From an uncultured Candidatus Saccharibacteria bacterium (GTDB taxonomy: Bacteria; Patescibacteriota; Saccharimonadia; Saccharimonadales; Saccharimonadaceae), in assembly GCA_946530965.1 (NCBI GenBank), contig CAMNAK010000001.1, forward strand, positions 62,001-126,000: a stretch of DNA of 64,000 nucleotides, read 5' to 3'. Position numbers and translations under genes: made by a program. Below are positions 15,648-27,238 of the stretch, in pieces. The notes below the pieces were generated by a model. It ran no database searches. It saw only the letters and a program-made list of their open reading frames with translations, and was not told where the DNA came from. Positions within the stretch are counted from its first letter, which is position 1; the number at the start of each line of letters is the position of its first letter.

Positions 15648-15693
15648 GGCTTTAGTTTAGCATTATTTTGATACATGAGATATGCGGCGGCAT

Positions 15694-15723
15694 GAAAAAG
15701 CGCGTCATTGCTGGCGCGCTTTT
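15694..15723 (-). terminator. Terminator of orphan gene at 15749
   Basis: A GCGCGCCAG/ATGACGCGC-type stem with TTTTTC following on the minus strand. Confidence 0.8.
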
Positions 15724-15748
15724 CGGGGGTGTGCTTTAGGAGGTAATG

Positions 15749-16318
15749 TTATTTTGTTTCCTCGCTCGAAGACGCTGCGATAGCGATCTTGAGAAGCTCA
15801 ATAACATCATGGCGGGCTAATGCAAAATTGCTGTCACGGTTTTCGCCACCTAATCCGTCCTCAGAGAACAGAAATTCGAATAAATACACTACGAAGTTAG
15901 CAAAATGATCGTAGTAGACACTCATCCAATCTTCGGAGATATTGACATCGAACCTAGAGGAGTTATAGTTGTCGAAAATGTTGGTAAACATATTGTCGAG
16001 TGAATCGACGGCATTTCTGTAGGCTTCGTCCTCTGACTTGAGCTCGGAAAGCCGATCATATTCACGCTCTATGATGCCAAGGTTTTCGATAATTATGTCT
16101 ACATACTCCTTGATGTTTGGTCTCAGTGTGGCACTAGTACGAGCGATTAGCATGAGCTTCTGGGTTACGTGATGCGCAGTATCATCGGGAAACTCGATAT
16201 AGAGCGGCGTTAATTTGGCTTTGATATCATCCTCGATAGCATATGATGCATCACTTATAGCGGTTGCCGCGATAAGTAAATCGAGTAATTGTTTCGAGCG
16301 ATTTATGATTTTATTCAT
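15749..16318 (-). CDS. Hypothetical helical protein, orphan-cassette gene
   Basis: A 189-residue, mostly alpha-helical, acidic soluble protein (MNKIINRSKQLLDLLIAATA at the start; Ser/Glu-rich end). It has no signal peptide, membrane helix or recognised motif. I chose the start at 16318 because GGAGG stands eight bases upstream; an in-frame ATG 15 bases earlier overlaps that site. The promoter is perfect at -35 and -10 (16369-16397). The leader opens with a CC-AGUC/GACU-GG stem-loop. It lies between a private terminator and its promoter, like the other cassettes. Confidence 0.75.
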   Translation of the reverse strand: MNKIINRSKQLLDLLIAATAISDASYAIEDDIKAKLTPLYIEFPDDTAHHVTQKLMLIARTSATLRPNIKEYVDIIIENLGIIEREYDRLSELKSEDEAYRNAVDSLDNMFTNIFDNYNSSRFDVNISEDWMSVYYDHFANFVVYLFEFLFSEDGLGGENRDSNFALARHDVIELLKIAIAASSSEETK

Positions 16319-16368
16319 ATTCGTCGCCTCCATAATAAGATACTCCAGTCTAATGACTAGGCTCTTAT

Positions 16369-16397
16369 ATTATAGCATAAACATGATAAAATGTCAA
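16369..16397 (-). promoter_or_regulatory. Consensus promoter of orphan gene at 16318
   Basis: TTGACA (16392-16397), 17-base spacer ending TATGC, TATAAT (16369-16374) on the minus strand. Confidence 0.85.
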
Positions 16398-16443
16398 TAA
16401 GGCTGGTAGGACGCGCTCTCGCCTCATTTCGGAATGCATCAAC

Positions 16444-16464
16444 AAAAAATGACCCGAAGGGTCG
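16444..16464 (-). terminator. Terminator of tRNA-Cys/tRNA-Leu transcript
   Basis: CGACCC-TTC-GGGTC hairpin followed by ATTTTTTG on the minus strand. Confidence 0.8.
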
Positions 16465-16475
16465 TTTTCTGTTTC

Positions 16476-16562
16476 TGGTGCCCAAGATGAGACTCGAACT
16501 CATAATCCGGTAAGGGAAGCGGATTTTAAGTCCGCCGCGTATACCAATTCCGCCACTTGGGC
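16476..16562 (-). tRNA. tRNA-Leu (UAA)
   Basis: An 87-base type II tRNA with encoded CCA. The acceptor stem is GCCCAAG/CTTGGGC. The anticodon loop ACTTAAAAT shows anticodon TAA. There is a long variable arm and a canonical GTTCGAGTC T-loop. It follows tRNA-Cys in the same transcript. Confidence 0.95.
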
Positions 16563-16592
16563 ATATTATAAAAAATTTCTGAGGAATATTCG

Positions 16593-16657
16593 CTTAGCTT
16601 GGTCTTTGAGAAATTTCAACGCTATTACTGATAGAGTGAAATTTCGAAAAGGCTAAG
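16593..16657 (-). other. Long hairpin between tRNA-Cys and tRNA-Leu
   Basis: Outer arms CTTAGC (16593-16598) and GCTAAG (16652-16657) enclose a perfect nine-base inverted repeat GAAATTTCA/TGAAATTTC (16610-16645, loop of 18). It lies in the co-transcribed spacer and may serve as a processing site. There is no open reading frame. Confidence 0.6.
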
Positions 16658-16680
16658 ATAAGTGAAAATCACCAGAAATA

Positions 16681-16754
16681 TGGAGGTGCGTACCAGAGTT
16701 GCACTGGTCTACGAGGTTTTGCAGACCTCTGCGTAACTGCTCCGCCAACGCACC
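16681..16754 (-). tRNA. tRNA-Cys (GCA)
   Basis: A 74-base cloverleaf with encoded CCA and U discriminator. The acceptor stem is GGTGCGT/ACGCACC. The anticodon arm GAGGT-CTGCAAA-ACCTC shows GCA. A promoter with TGC-TAAAAT lies at 16763-16792. Confidence 0.93.
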
Positions 16755-16762
16755 ATATCAGT

Positions 16763-16792
16763 ATTTTAGCATCTTGCGCTTAATATAATCAA
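16763..16792 (-). promoter_or_regulatory. Promoter of tRNA-Cys/tRNA-Leu
   Basis: TTGATT (16787-16792), 18-base spacer ending TGC, TAAAAT (16763-16768) on the minus strand. Confidence 0.65.
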
Positions 16793-16819
16793 GCTATCTT
16801 GGGATTTTTGGAACAAGAG

Positions 16820-16842
16820 AAACCCCGCTCGGATGAGCGGGG
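16820..16842 (-). terminator. Terminator of orphan gene at 16878
   Basis: A perfect CCCCGCTC-ATCC-GAGCGGGG hairpin followed by TTTCTCTTG on the minus strand. Confidence 0.75.
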
Positions 16843-16877
16843 CGCCAGGAGAAGATTTGCAGTTTCACTGATAGGTC

Positions 16878-17435
16878 TCAGAAGTAGATACGAGGAGAAT
16901 CGCAGAAGCAGGGGCTCTTTGCAGCGGCATTAATCTCGGCGGAATGGCGACTTGTGTAGCCCACTGCACGAGGATCAATGAAGTTGTGGATTGGAGAATC
17001 CCATGTGCTCCAGCCGATCACGCTCTCGGTAGAATACTTCACGAGTACGCCGCCATCATTGTGGTAGATGACGTCGTTAGAGACGAACCAGCTGCCGGCA
17101 CCCATCTTGACGATGACAATGTCTGTGTCTCTCGGACGAACCAGAGAGACTTCACCTTTCTTTGACCCATAGTATCCAGCATAACGGTTGGTCCAGCTGA
17201 AAGTGCTGTCCTGTGCCAGAATCCATACGGTATCGCCGGAAGGCTTAGTCAGTGTAACCTTGTCCTCGTTAGTCTCCTCGTTTGCATACTTGATGTCGAG
17301 GTCGGCTTCAAAGCAGCCATTCGGGAGAATGCGACTGGTTTTGCCATCGGGCATGGGAAGAACCGGGGTGATCGGGGTCTGAATGAAGGTATCGCCCTCA
17401 TAGTGGCCCTTATCGGAAAAAGAAACATACAGCAT
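16878..17435 (-). CDS. Hypothetical protein, orphan-cassette gene with long structured leader
   Basis: A 185-residue soluble protein, probably beta-rich, with many Trp/Tyr/Asp residues, a KPSGDTVWILAQ strand and two cysteines near the C-terminus (CFC). It has no signal peptide or membrane helix and no recognised family. The start follows GGAGG with eight bases between. It ends in TGA, rare among core genes here, and none of the seven proline codons I read is CCA. The promoter lies 166 bases upstream, giving one of the longest leaders in the window. Codon use, lone position and promoter type place it with the other orphan cassettes. Confidence 0.75.
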   Translation of the reverse strand: MLYVSFSDKGHYEGDTFIQTPITPVLPMPDGKTSRILPNGCFEADLDIKYANEETNEDKVTLTKPSGDTVWILAQDSTFSWTNRYAGYYGSKKGEVSLVRPRDTDIVIVKMGAGSWFVSNDVIYHNDGGVLVKYSTESVIGWSTWDSPIHNFIDPRAVGYTSRHSAEINAAAKSPCFCDSPRIYF

Positions 17436-17594
17436 AATAAATGCCTCCTAGAAGTAGTATTCAGTCTAGCATTAGCCGAAGCTTAGCAGACCGATAAAAG
17501 CGTAAAGCTTTATACTCTTGTCGGTCTGCTAAGAAATCTTTTTCTTTAGCAAATCTTCTTAAATTAACTTCATTTGCCGCAAAAGCAAATGATA
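17436..17594 (-). promoter_or_regulatory. Structured 5' leader of orphan gene at 17435
   Basis: About 159 transcribed, untranslated bases. The transcript opens with CATTTGC/GCAAATG (near 17566-17590). Further on, a perfect 13-bp stem CTTAGCAGACCGA/TCGGTCTGCTAAG (about 17484-17533) encloses a smaller AAAGC/GCTTT stem. It resembles a cis-regulatory RNA, but no known class fits. Confidence 0.6.
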
Positions 17595-17600
17595 AGATAT

Positions 17601-17629
17601 ATTATAGCATAAGCATTGTATTTTGTCAA
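17601..17629 (-). promoter_or_regulatory. Consensus promoter of orphan gene at 17435
   Basis: TTGACA (17624-17629), 17-base spacer ending TATGC, TATAAT (17601-17606) on the minus strand. Confidence 0.85.
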
Positions 17630-17681
17630 TACCATTCATGCTAAAGCTTTCTTTTTAGAGGGAAAAGAGCATACTATCTGC

Positions 17682-19952
17682 ATGAAAAATCTGGAGGCCA
17701 AGAAACAACAAAAATATATCCCAAAATCCCAAATTAGCGGGCTTCGTCTGGGGTGGCTTCGAGAAATCTTCAGAAAAATCCATAACTTTGTATTTGTGAA
17801 CCACGCAAAAAGACACGGTTTAAGGCTCGGCGCAATGAGTCTAGATAAGCAACAGATCGAGGCAGTGGTCGCTTGTGAGGATGCTCAATTGGTTTTGGCT
17901 TCGGCCGGGAGCGGCAAAACTATGAGCCTCTTGGCTAAGGTGGAGTATCTAGTTAATGAACTAAAGCTCCGCGCGGAGAACATCTTGGTTATTTCTTTTA
18001 CGAGCAAAACTGTTAAGGAGTTGGTCGAGCGTTGCTCAGTTAAGGGTGCGCAGATTCGCACCTTTCATTCGCTAGGTAACCAGATAATCTCGGAGCAAAG
18101 TTCTGGCGATCTAGGTAAGAAAAAGCTAATTTCGCCCGAAGAAACCTCGAAGTTTATTAAAGATTCGGTTTTGAAACACGCGAATAGCTCTTCGGATTTT
18201 GCTAGAAAACTCAATGATTATATCTTGTTCTATCTTTCGGCTCCTGTGGCTCCTGGGCAAGGGTTAAGCCTTAAGGATTTTGTGAGTTATAACCGCCTTT
18301 ATCTTCGTCTGAGTCTAAGAGATGAGTTTCGGAAAGAGTTTATCGAGAAGGGTAAAATCAGAGGGGATTTTATTCGTAGTAAAGAAGAGCAGATTTTGGC
18401 TAATTGGTTAACTATTCATGGCGTTAATTATAAATATAGGCAAAACTTCAAAGATTTGAACTATAGGCCCAGTTTTACTTGCGGAGATATTTATATAGAT
18501 TTTGCCGCCATAGATAAACGCGGCAAATCTATGCTCGGCAAAAGCTACTACAAAGACCTATGCTGGCGCCGCAAAATTCATATGTATTATAAAACGAGAT
18601 ATCTGGAGCTTGAATCTTGGCGCTGGGCCGAGTGTGAGCTGTTGAGTTACGCAAAAGAAAAACTGGAAGTAATGGGTTTAAAGTGCGAGCGCCTAGACGA
18701 AGATAAGATATTTTGGCTAATTCGGAAGTACTATAGTCAGGATTTTGAAGCTTTTCTAAAACAACTCGAAAGCTTTTTGTCGCTTTTTAAAAACAGTATG
18801 CTTGAGTTTAAGGATTTAAGAAAACGAACTGAGAAGGCTAAGACGAAGTATGAGAGGTACCGGGCGGAGTTATTCTTGGATATTTTTGAAGCAATATATA
18901 AAGATTATGAAGAACATCTGGAGTTAAATCGCCTCTATGATTTTGCTGACATGATAAACGAGGCTACTTGGCTGGTTCGCTCTGAGCCTAGCTGTATGCG
19001 TGGCTATGAATATATTTTGGTTGACGAGGTACAGGATTTGTCGCCAAATCGCCAGCAGCTAATCCGCGCAATTCTGGACAAGAATCCAAAATGCCGACTC
19101 TTTGCCGTAGGTGATGATTGGCAATCTATCTATCGCTTTACGGGCAGTAATCTGGAGCTGATCAATAAATTTGAGCAATATTTTTGTAAGTATACAAGGC
19201 GGAGTCTAATTGAAACAACGCATCGTTTTGGTGCGCCAACCTTGCAAAAGAGCTGCGCATTCGTGGAAAGAAATCCTCTTCAGATCCATAAAAGAGCGCG
19301 CAGTTCTAAAAAGACTGCAACTCCAATCGAGATTGTCTTGAATAATGAGAACTCGGAACGTTTCTCGGATGTGTCGGCTTTCGAAAAAGCCATTAAGAAA
19401 CTCCATGAGGAGTATGGCTATGAAAAACTGAGCAAAATGGAACTGCAGATTATCTCGCGCTTTAACTCGGATATTAATCGGCTAAAAGCAGAAAACATCG
19501 AGATTAAAGACCAACAGGTTATTTGGCGGAATACTAAAGGCGAAGAGTTAAAGCTCGAATTCTGTTCTATGCATAAATCCAAAGGTATTACTCGGGATAT
19601 TGTTATCGTTTTAAATATGAACTCGGATATTATGGGGATGCCAGCGCAAAGGGAAAATGATCCACTACTGGATATGCTGCTCACGAAAGAGGAACAGTTT
19701 GCTTTCGCAGAGGAGCGGCGCCTGTTTTATGTTGCAATTACTCGCGCTAGGCTTGTGACAATCCTGTTAGCTAGTCCAAAGAACCCTTCGCCGTTTCTGC
19801 TCGAGCTATCATCTAAGCTGGCAAGTCTCAAGGGTGAGCTGTGCCCGCGCTGCGAAACGGGGCAACTGATTAAGAAAAACGACAAGAAAGGTATCCTGTG
19901 GTATTGTTCAAATTTTCCTTATGGCTGCAACTTTATCCGAAGGGCTAGATAA
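17682..19952 (+). CDS. UvrD/Rep-family (helicase IV-like) superfamily 1 DNA helicase with zinc-ribbon tail
   Basis: A 756-residue SF1A helicase. It has Walker A ASAGSGKT (about 73-80), motif II VDEVQDLS, motif III FAVGDDWQSIYRFTGS, motif V SMHKSKGITRD and motif VI LFYVAITRAR. An insertion around residues 225-320 (SKEEQILANWL...YRPSF) resembles the nuclease-like insert of HelD/helicase IV relatives. The usual PDF aspartate is replaced (PSF), so nuclease activity is doubtful. The C-terminus has a CPRC-x15-C-x5-C ribbon like topoisomerase C4 fingers. The start at 17682 is chosen because CATACT lies six bases upstream; an earlier ATG (17616) overlaps the divergent promoter. It probably acts in DNA repair. 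Confidence 0.85.
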   Translation: MKNLEAKKQQKYIPKSQISGLRLGWLREIFRKIHNFVFVNHAKRHGLRLGAMSLDKQQIEAVVACEDAQLVLASAGSGKTMSLLAKVEYLVNELKLRAENILVISFTSKTVKELVERCSVKGAQIRTFHSLGNQIISEQSSGDLGKKKLISPEETSKFIKDSVLKHANSSSDFARKLNDYILFYLSAPVAPGQGLSLKDFVSYNRLYLRLSLRDEFRKEFIEKGKIRGDFIRSKEEQILANWLTIHGVNYKYRQNFKDLNYRPSFTCGDIYIDFAAIDKRGKSMLGKSYYKDLCWRRKIHMYYKTRYLELESWRWAECELLSYAKEKLEVMGLKCERLDEDKIFWLIRKYYSQDFEAFLKQLESFLSLFKNSMLEFKDLRKRTEKAKTKYERYRAELFLDIFEAIYKDYEEHLELNRLYDFADMINEATWLVRSEPSCMRGYEYILVDEVQDLSPNRQQLIRAILDKNPKCRLFAVGDDWQSIYRFTGSNLELINKFEQYFCKYTRRSLIETTHRFGAPTLQKSCAFVERNPLQIHKRARSSKKTATPIEIVLNNENSERFSDVSAFEKAIKKLHEEYGYEKLSKMELQIISRFNSDINRLKAENIEIKDQQVIWRNTKGEELKLEFCSMHKSKGITRDIVIVLNMNSDIMGMPAQRENDPLLDMLLTKEEQFAFAEERRLFYVAITRARLVTILLASPKNPSPFLLELSSKLASLKGELCPRCETGQLIKKNDKKGILWYCSNFPYGCNFIRRAR

Positions 19953-19963
19953 CGCTGGAATGA

Positions 19964-19969
19964 TATAAT
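19964..19969 (+). promoter_or_regulatory. -10 element of leaderless membrane-protein gene
   Basis: TATAAT followed by six bases and the ATG at 19976. Confidence 0.7.
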
Positions 19970-19975
19970 ATCTAT

Positions 19976-23075
<3,100 letters not shown>

Positions 23076-23078
23076 AAT

Positions 23079-23109
23079 AACTCCCGTCAGAGACTGGCGG
23101 GAGTTTTTT
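23079..23109. terminator. Bidirectional terminator between ligA and orphan gene
   Basis: A CTCCCGTC/GGCGGGAG-type stem followed by TTTTTT on the plus strand and, less strongly, T-rich sequence on the minus strand. Confidence 0.75.
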
Positions 23110-23130
23110 GGGGTGGAGAGTGAATAGAAA

Positions 23131-23466
23131 TCAGGTTGCCGCTGCGATGGCTGCTTCAAGGCGCTTAGCGCCATTGATATGCATGTTGCCCATCTGTACA
23201 ACGCCCATGTCACACAGCTCGGTGCTTGCATTGAAGGCGAACACGCGGCCGCCCTCCTCAAGTGCCTTGCTGATGCGCAGCTGGTGACGTTCCTCGAGCT
23301 CTTCGAACTTCATGCTCTCAGCACTGGTGTGGCAGCAGAAGCCGCCGAGTTTATGGACCAGCATGGAAATCATGTTTGCGACTCTTCGGTCATCACTGCG
23401 GAAGCTTGAAGGGATCAGCACGAGAATATTCTCCGCATTCATGACCTGCTTCTTCGTCTTATTCAT
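23131..23466 (-). CDS. Small hypothetical protein, orphan-cassette gene
   Basis: A 111-residue soluble protein (ILVLIPSSFRSDDRRVANMI near the start, charged helix in the middle, Ala-rich end). The alternating beta/alpha look suggests a small Rossmann-like fold, but no motif is diagnostic. It ends with TGA and uses CTG leucine codons that core genes rarely use. The start follows GAGGTG. Its leader contains a ten-base stem (ACTGCTATTT/AAATAGCAGT, 23482-23522) just before the ribosome site. The promoter is TTGACA-N17-TACAAT. It stands alone between ligA and clpC on the opposite strand. Confidence 0.7.
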   Translation of the reverse strand: MNKTKKQVMNAENILVLIPSSFRSDDRRVANMISMLVHKLGGFCCHTSAESMKFEELEERHQLRISKALEEGGRVFAFNASTELCDMGVVQMGNMHINGAKRLEAAIAAAT

Positions 23467-23481
23467 ACATACACCTCATTT

Positions 23482-23522
23482 ACTGCTATTTTTGAATTTG
23501 GGCGTTTGCGCCAAATAGCAGT
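23482..23522 (-). promoter_or_regulatory. Leader hairpin before ribosome site of orphan gene
   Basis: A perfect ten-base inverted repeat with a smaller GGCG/CGCC-type stem in its loop, ending a few bases before the GAGGTG site. Confidence 0.6.
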
Positions 23523-23544
23523 CTTTCTAAAGAACGATTTTCCT

Positions 23545-23573
23545 ATTGTAACAGATAATAACAGATATGTCAA
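23545..23573 (-). promoter_or_regulatory. Promoter of orphan gene at 23466
   Basis: TTGACA (23568-23573), 17-base spacer, TACAAT (23545-23550) on the minus strand. Confidence 0.8.
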
Positions 23574-23605
23574 TAGCTAAAATGCTAAAGTTTGAAAATA
23601 GTATA

Positions 23606-23632
23606 TTAGCACTCTTGACACCCGAGTGCTAA
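23606..23632 (+). promoter_or_regulatory. CIRCE operator (HrcA site) of clpC
   Basis: TTAGCACTC-N9-GAGTGCTAA, a perfect CIRCE inverted repeat. The TTGACA -35 (23615-23620) lies in its spacer and TACAAT (23639-23644) follows at 18 bases. HrcA binding would block the promoter; heat shock would relieve it. Confidence 0.95.
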
Positions 23633-23707
23633 ACTATATACAATAGAATACAGTTAAGCTTGCCGATAATAATTCCCTCTACAAGCTGACTAGAATTGGA
23701 GAAAATG

Positions 23708-26179
23708 ATGGACGAATTTAGTGAAATTATGAATCATCTAAGCGAAAACGCACGTTTCGCTTTACAAAAAGCTGACTACTATAGCAAGCGCTATGGTCAG
23801 GGTTATATGGGCACAGAACACCTCCTCATGGGTATTCTTGCTCAGGATACTTCGACTGGTGCGCGCGTGCTTCGCGAGCAGGGCGTAAATCTAAACGAAG
23901 TTGAAAAGGTTTATGGCAAGCAAGCGGTAGATGTTCCAGCTTCGCCAATGGCTATGATGTCTTTGTCTGAGGCTGCTGTCCTTACTCTCCGCATGTCTAT
24001 GAACTTTGCTAGAGAAAACGGCCTAGACGTCATTGGTACCGAGCATCTCGTTCATTCTCTCGTTCGCCAGCCAAATTCTCGCGCTGCAATTCTTCTTGGC
24101 AAGCTAAATGTCGATCTTAATGAAGTTGCAAAGAATATCGAGGATATTGTTGAGCAGGAAGCTGACGAGGCAAAAATCGAGGAACAAAAGCGCAAAGCTG
24201 GCAAGCGCGCTGGTTATCGCTTCCTATCTAAATATGGTACAGATTTGACCGAAGAGGCTCGTGCCGGTCACCTAGATACGGTTATTGGCCGCGATAAAGA
24301 AATCGAGCGCGCCGTTACGGTTCTTTGTCGCCGCACAAAGAGTAATCCAGTTCTCATCGGTGAGGCTGGTGTTGGTAAGACTGCTATCGTTGAAGGTCTT
24401 GCCATGCGCATTGTAAAGAATGATGTTCCGGAAAAGCTTATCGGCAAGCGTATCTTCCAGATTGATCTTAGCGCTGTGGTTGCTGGCACGAAGTTCCGTG
24501 GCGAGTTTGAGGAACGCATTAAGGGTATTATTGACGAAGCTGTCGATGATGATAGTGTAATCCTATTTATCGATGAGCTTCATCTATTAAACGGTGCTGG
24601 TTCCTCCGAAGGTAGTATGGATGCTGCAAATATCTTGAAGCCGGCTCTGGCCCGCAATAAGCTCAAGCTCATCGGTGCAACCACTCTTGATGAATATCGT
24701 AAATATATCGAGAAGGACAAGGCGCTTGCTCGCCGCTTCCAGACTGTTATGGTTGACGAGCCAAGCGCGACTGTTACTCTTCGCATCTTGAAGGGTATCA
24801 AGGGTCATTACGAAAAACATCATGTCGTTACGATTTCCGACGAGATTCTAGAAGAAGCTATCAACTTATCGCAGCGCTATATTTCTGACCGCTTTATGCC
24901 AGATAAGGTCATCGATGTTATTGATGAAGCTTCTGCGATTGCGCGTGTGTCTTTGGACAAGCGCGGTGGTAGCGACTACAAGAAGGCAAAGATCGAGCTT
25001 TCTGACTTGCAACGCAAGATTGAGGAAGCTGCTGATGCTGAGAAATATGAGGATGCCGCAAAGCTTAAGACTCGCGCTGCTCAGCTCGAAGAAAAGCTTG
25101 CTGAACTAGAAAAGCAGAATAAGGACCTTGATAAAATCCCAGCTGTTACGAGCGAGGATCTTGCTACGGCTATTAGCCTAAAGACTGGTATTCCTGTTAG
25201 TCGTGTTCATGGTTCCGAGCAGGAGCTATTACTCCATCTTGAAGATCACCTACAAAAAGAAATCATTGGCCAAAATGACGCAATCAAGGCGGTCAGTAAG
25301 GCAATTCGTCGCGGTCGCTCTGGCATTTCGGACGAAAACCGCCCAATCGGTAGCTTCATCTTTATGGGGCCTACGGGCGTAGGTAAGACTGAGCTCGCCA
25401 AGGTTCTCGCAAGGGAAGTCTTTGGCGGTGATGACTCGCTTGTAAAGATCGATATGTCCGAGTTTGGTGAGAAGCATAACGTCAGTCGCCTTGTTGGTGC
25501 TCCTGCGGGTTATGTTGGTTATGATGATGGCGGTAAGCTTACCGAGCAGATTCGTCGCCATCCATACTCTGTCGTGTTGTTCGACGAGATCGAGAAGGCT
25601 CATCCAGACGTCTTTAATATCTTGCTTGAGATTCTTGAAGATGGTGTCTTGACGGATGGTCAGGGCACGAAAGTTAAGTTCAATAACACTATCGTGATTC
25701 TAACCAGCAACCTTGGCGCCGAAGAAATGTATCGCGAGTCCGAGCTTGGCTTCACGGTAAAGACAAAGAAGGATGCGAAGGCGCTCGAGGCAGAACATGC
25801 CGCAAATGAAGCTTCCGCAATGAAGGCTCTCAGAAAGCTTATGCGCCCAGAGCTTATTAACCGCTTTGACGCAATTGTTACCTTCAACGCTTTGACCGAA
25901 AAGGATGTTAGCCGCATCTTTGATAATCTTATTGCTAGACTCAAGAAGCGCCTCGCTGCTCAGTCTATTGGTATCGAAATCGAGGAAGACGCAAAGAAGT
26001 ATCTTATCGATAAGGGTTACGATCCAAAGAATGGTGCTCGCCCACTCCGTCGCGAGATAGAGGATGAGCTAGAATCGCTTGTTGCAGATAATATCTTGGC
26101 TGGCAAGCTCGTGAAGGGTGATATTGCAAAGATTAGCCTCAAAGACAAAGAGCTAACTCTTACCAAAGCTAAAGAATAA
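23708..26179 (+). CDS. clpC: ClpC-type AAA+ unfoldase
   Basis: An 823-residue Hsp100 ATPase that feeds proteins to ClpP. There are two N-terminal Clp_N repeats. AAA1 has GEAGVGKT. A short coiled-coil middle domain of UVR type ([20 protein letters not shown]) distinguishes ClpC from ClpB. AAA2 has GPTGVGKTE. An ESELGFTV loop matches the hydrophobic ClpP-docking tripeptide. GGAG lies six bases before ATG 23708 and three before the adjacent ATG at 23705, so the start is uncertain by one codon. The gene has a CIRCE operator, and so does clpP downstream, so the pair is HrcA-controlled rather than CtsR-controlled. Confidence 0.93.
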   Translation: MDEFSEIMNHLSENARFALQKADYYSKRYGQGYMGTEHLLMGILAQDTSTGARVLREQGVNLNEVEKVYGKQAVDVPASPMAMMSLSEAAVLTLRMSMNFARENGLDVIGTEHLVHSLVRQPNSRAAILLGKLNVDLNEVAKNIEDIVEQEADEAKIEEQKRKAGKRAGYRFLSKYGTDLTEEARAGHLDTVIGRDKEIERAVTVLCRRTKSNPVLIGEAGVGKTAIVEGLAMRIVKNDVPEKLIGKRIFQIDLSAVVAGTKFRGEFEERIKGIIDEAVDDDSVILFIDELHLLNGAGSSEGSMDAANILKPALARNKLKLIGATTLDEYRKYIEKDKALARRFQTVMVDEPSATVTLRILKGIKGHYEKHHVVTISDEILEEAINLSQRYISDRFMPDKVIDVIDEASAIARVSLDKRGGSDYKKAKIELSDLQRKIEEAADAEKYEDAAKLKTRAAQLEEKLAELEKQNKDLDKIPAVTSEDLATAISLKTGIPVSRVHGSEQELLLHLEDHLQKEIIGQNDAIKAVSKAIRRGRSGISDENRPIGSFIFMGPTGVGKTELAKVLAREVFGGDDSLVKIDMSEFGEKHNVSRLVGAPAGYVGYDDGGKLTEQIRRHPYSVVLFDEIEKAHPDVFNILLEILEDGVLTDGQGTKVKFNNTIVILTSNLGAEEMYRESELGFTVKTKKDAKALEAEHAANEASAMKALRKLMRPELINRFDAIVTFNALTEKDVSRIFDNLIARLKKRLAAQSIGIEIEEDAKKYLIDKGYDPKNGARPLRREIEDELESLVADNILAGKLVKGDIAKISLKDKELTLTKAKE

Positions 26180-26190
26180 AAAGCCCGTGC

Positions 26191-26196
26191 TATACT
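26191..26196 (+). promoter_or_regulatory. -10 element of leaderless HExxH gene
   Basis: TATACT followed by six bases and the ATG at 26203. Confidence 0.65.
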
Positions 26197-26202
26197 AAAA
26201 CC

Positions 26203-27207
26203 ATGAGAAAAACGACTCATGGTTTTGGTTTTCTTGGGCTAATTATTAGCCTGGCTATCATTGGCTTAGTATTGTTCTTAATCTTTGGTGTAGATTATTC
26301 TGCTTTGTCGGATATTCTCGCTGCACAAGGTTACGAACCGACTCCAGAAATGGCGAAGCTACTCGAAAAAGACGACCTAACTTCTACTGGCAAACGTATT
26401 TTTAATGCCTCGAGACCAGAGCTGCAGGACGCGGCGGAGTTTAATCAGAACTGTTATTCGAGCCAAGAGAGCAATTCCTCGGTGCTTGGCTGCTATACAA
26501 AGAAAAAGGTCTATGTCTATAACATTACGGATTCCGAGCTAGACGGTATTAGGGAAACCGTCCTAGCGCACGAGCTGCTTCATGCGGTCTGGGCACGCTT
26601 GTCTTCTCGCGAAAAAGAGAATCTTCAGGATGACCTAGAAAGTGTCTATAAGGCCAACAAAGACGCCTTGGCAGCGCATATGAAGACCTATAGCTCGGAC
26701 GAATATTATGATGAGCTCCATTCGGTGATTGGTTCGCAAATTCCAGAATCGTCATTGACCTCGGATCTTTCGAAGCATTACGCGAAATACTTCAATAATC
26801 GAGAAACGATCGTCGGCTATTTTAATAAATATAACGGCAAGTTTGAGAAGCTCGAGCAGGAGGCAAGTAGCTTGGCTGGCCAAATCGACGAGAAGCGCGC
26901 CGAAATCGAACAGAGGACTGCGAAGTATAAAGCAGATTTTAATAGCCTCTCGACTGATATTGAGAACTTTAATAATCGTGCGGCTAGCGGTTCTTTTGCT
27001 AGCCAGTCAGAGTTTCAAGCCGAGCGCGCTGAGCTACTAAAAAGGCAGAATCAGCTAAATGTAGATTATGATGCTTTGTCTAATATAATCGACGAAACAA
27101 ATGCGTTGATCGAGAGATATAACGATAACGTTACAGCCAGCAACAAACTCTACGACACGATCAATAGTAGGGTCGACCATACCGAAGACCAGATTACGAA
27201 CGAATAA
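26203..27207 (+). CDS. Membrane-anchored HExxH protein with C-terminal coiled coil (putative metalloprotease)
   Basis: A 334-residue protein with one N-terminal membrane helix (about 9-29) and an extracytoplasmic domain holding the zinc motif HELLH (123-127). A glutamate at E171 (YYDELHS) could be the third ligand, a gluzincin-like layout. The C-terminal third (about 205-325) is a long Glu/Lys/Asn-rich coiled coil. Two cysteines (C84, C97) may pair. No named peptidase family is recognised. It has its own leaderless -10 although it lies between clpC and clpP. Proteolytic activity is inferred from the motif only. Confidence 0.7.
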   Translation: MRKTTHGFGFLGLIISLAIIGLVLFLIFGVDYSALSDILAAQGYEPTPEMAKLLEKDDLTSTGKRIFNASRPELQDAAEFNQNCYSSQESNSSVLGCYTKKKVYVYNITDSELDGIRETVLAHELLHAVWARLSSREKENLQDDLESVYKANKDALAAHMKTYSSDEYYDELHSVIGSQIPESSLTSDLSKHYAKYFNNRETIVGYFNKYNGKFEKLEQEASSLAGQIDEKRAEIEQRTAKYKADFNSLSTDIENFNNRAASGSFASQSEFQAERAELLKRQNQLNVDYDALSNIIDETNALIERYNDNVTASNKLYDTINSRVDHTEDQITNE

Positions 27208-27211
27208 ACAA

Positions 27212-27238
27212 TTAGCACTCTTGACATTAGAGTGCTAA
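27212..27238 (+). promoter_or_regulatory. CIRCE operator (HrcA site) of clpP
   Basis: A second perfect TTAGCACTC-N9-GAGTGCTAA. TTGACA (27221-27226) lies in the spacer and TATGAT (27245-27250) follows at 18 bases, the same design as at clpC. Confidence 0.95.
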
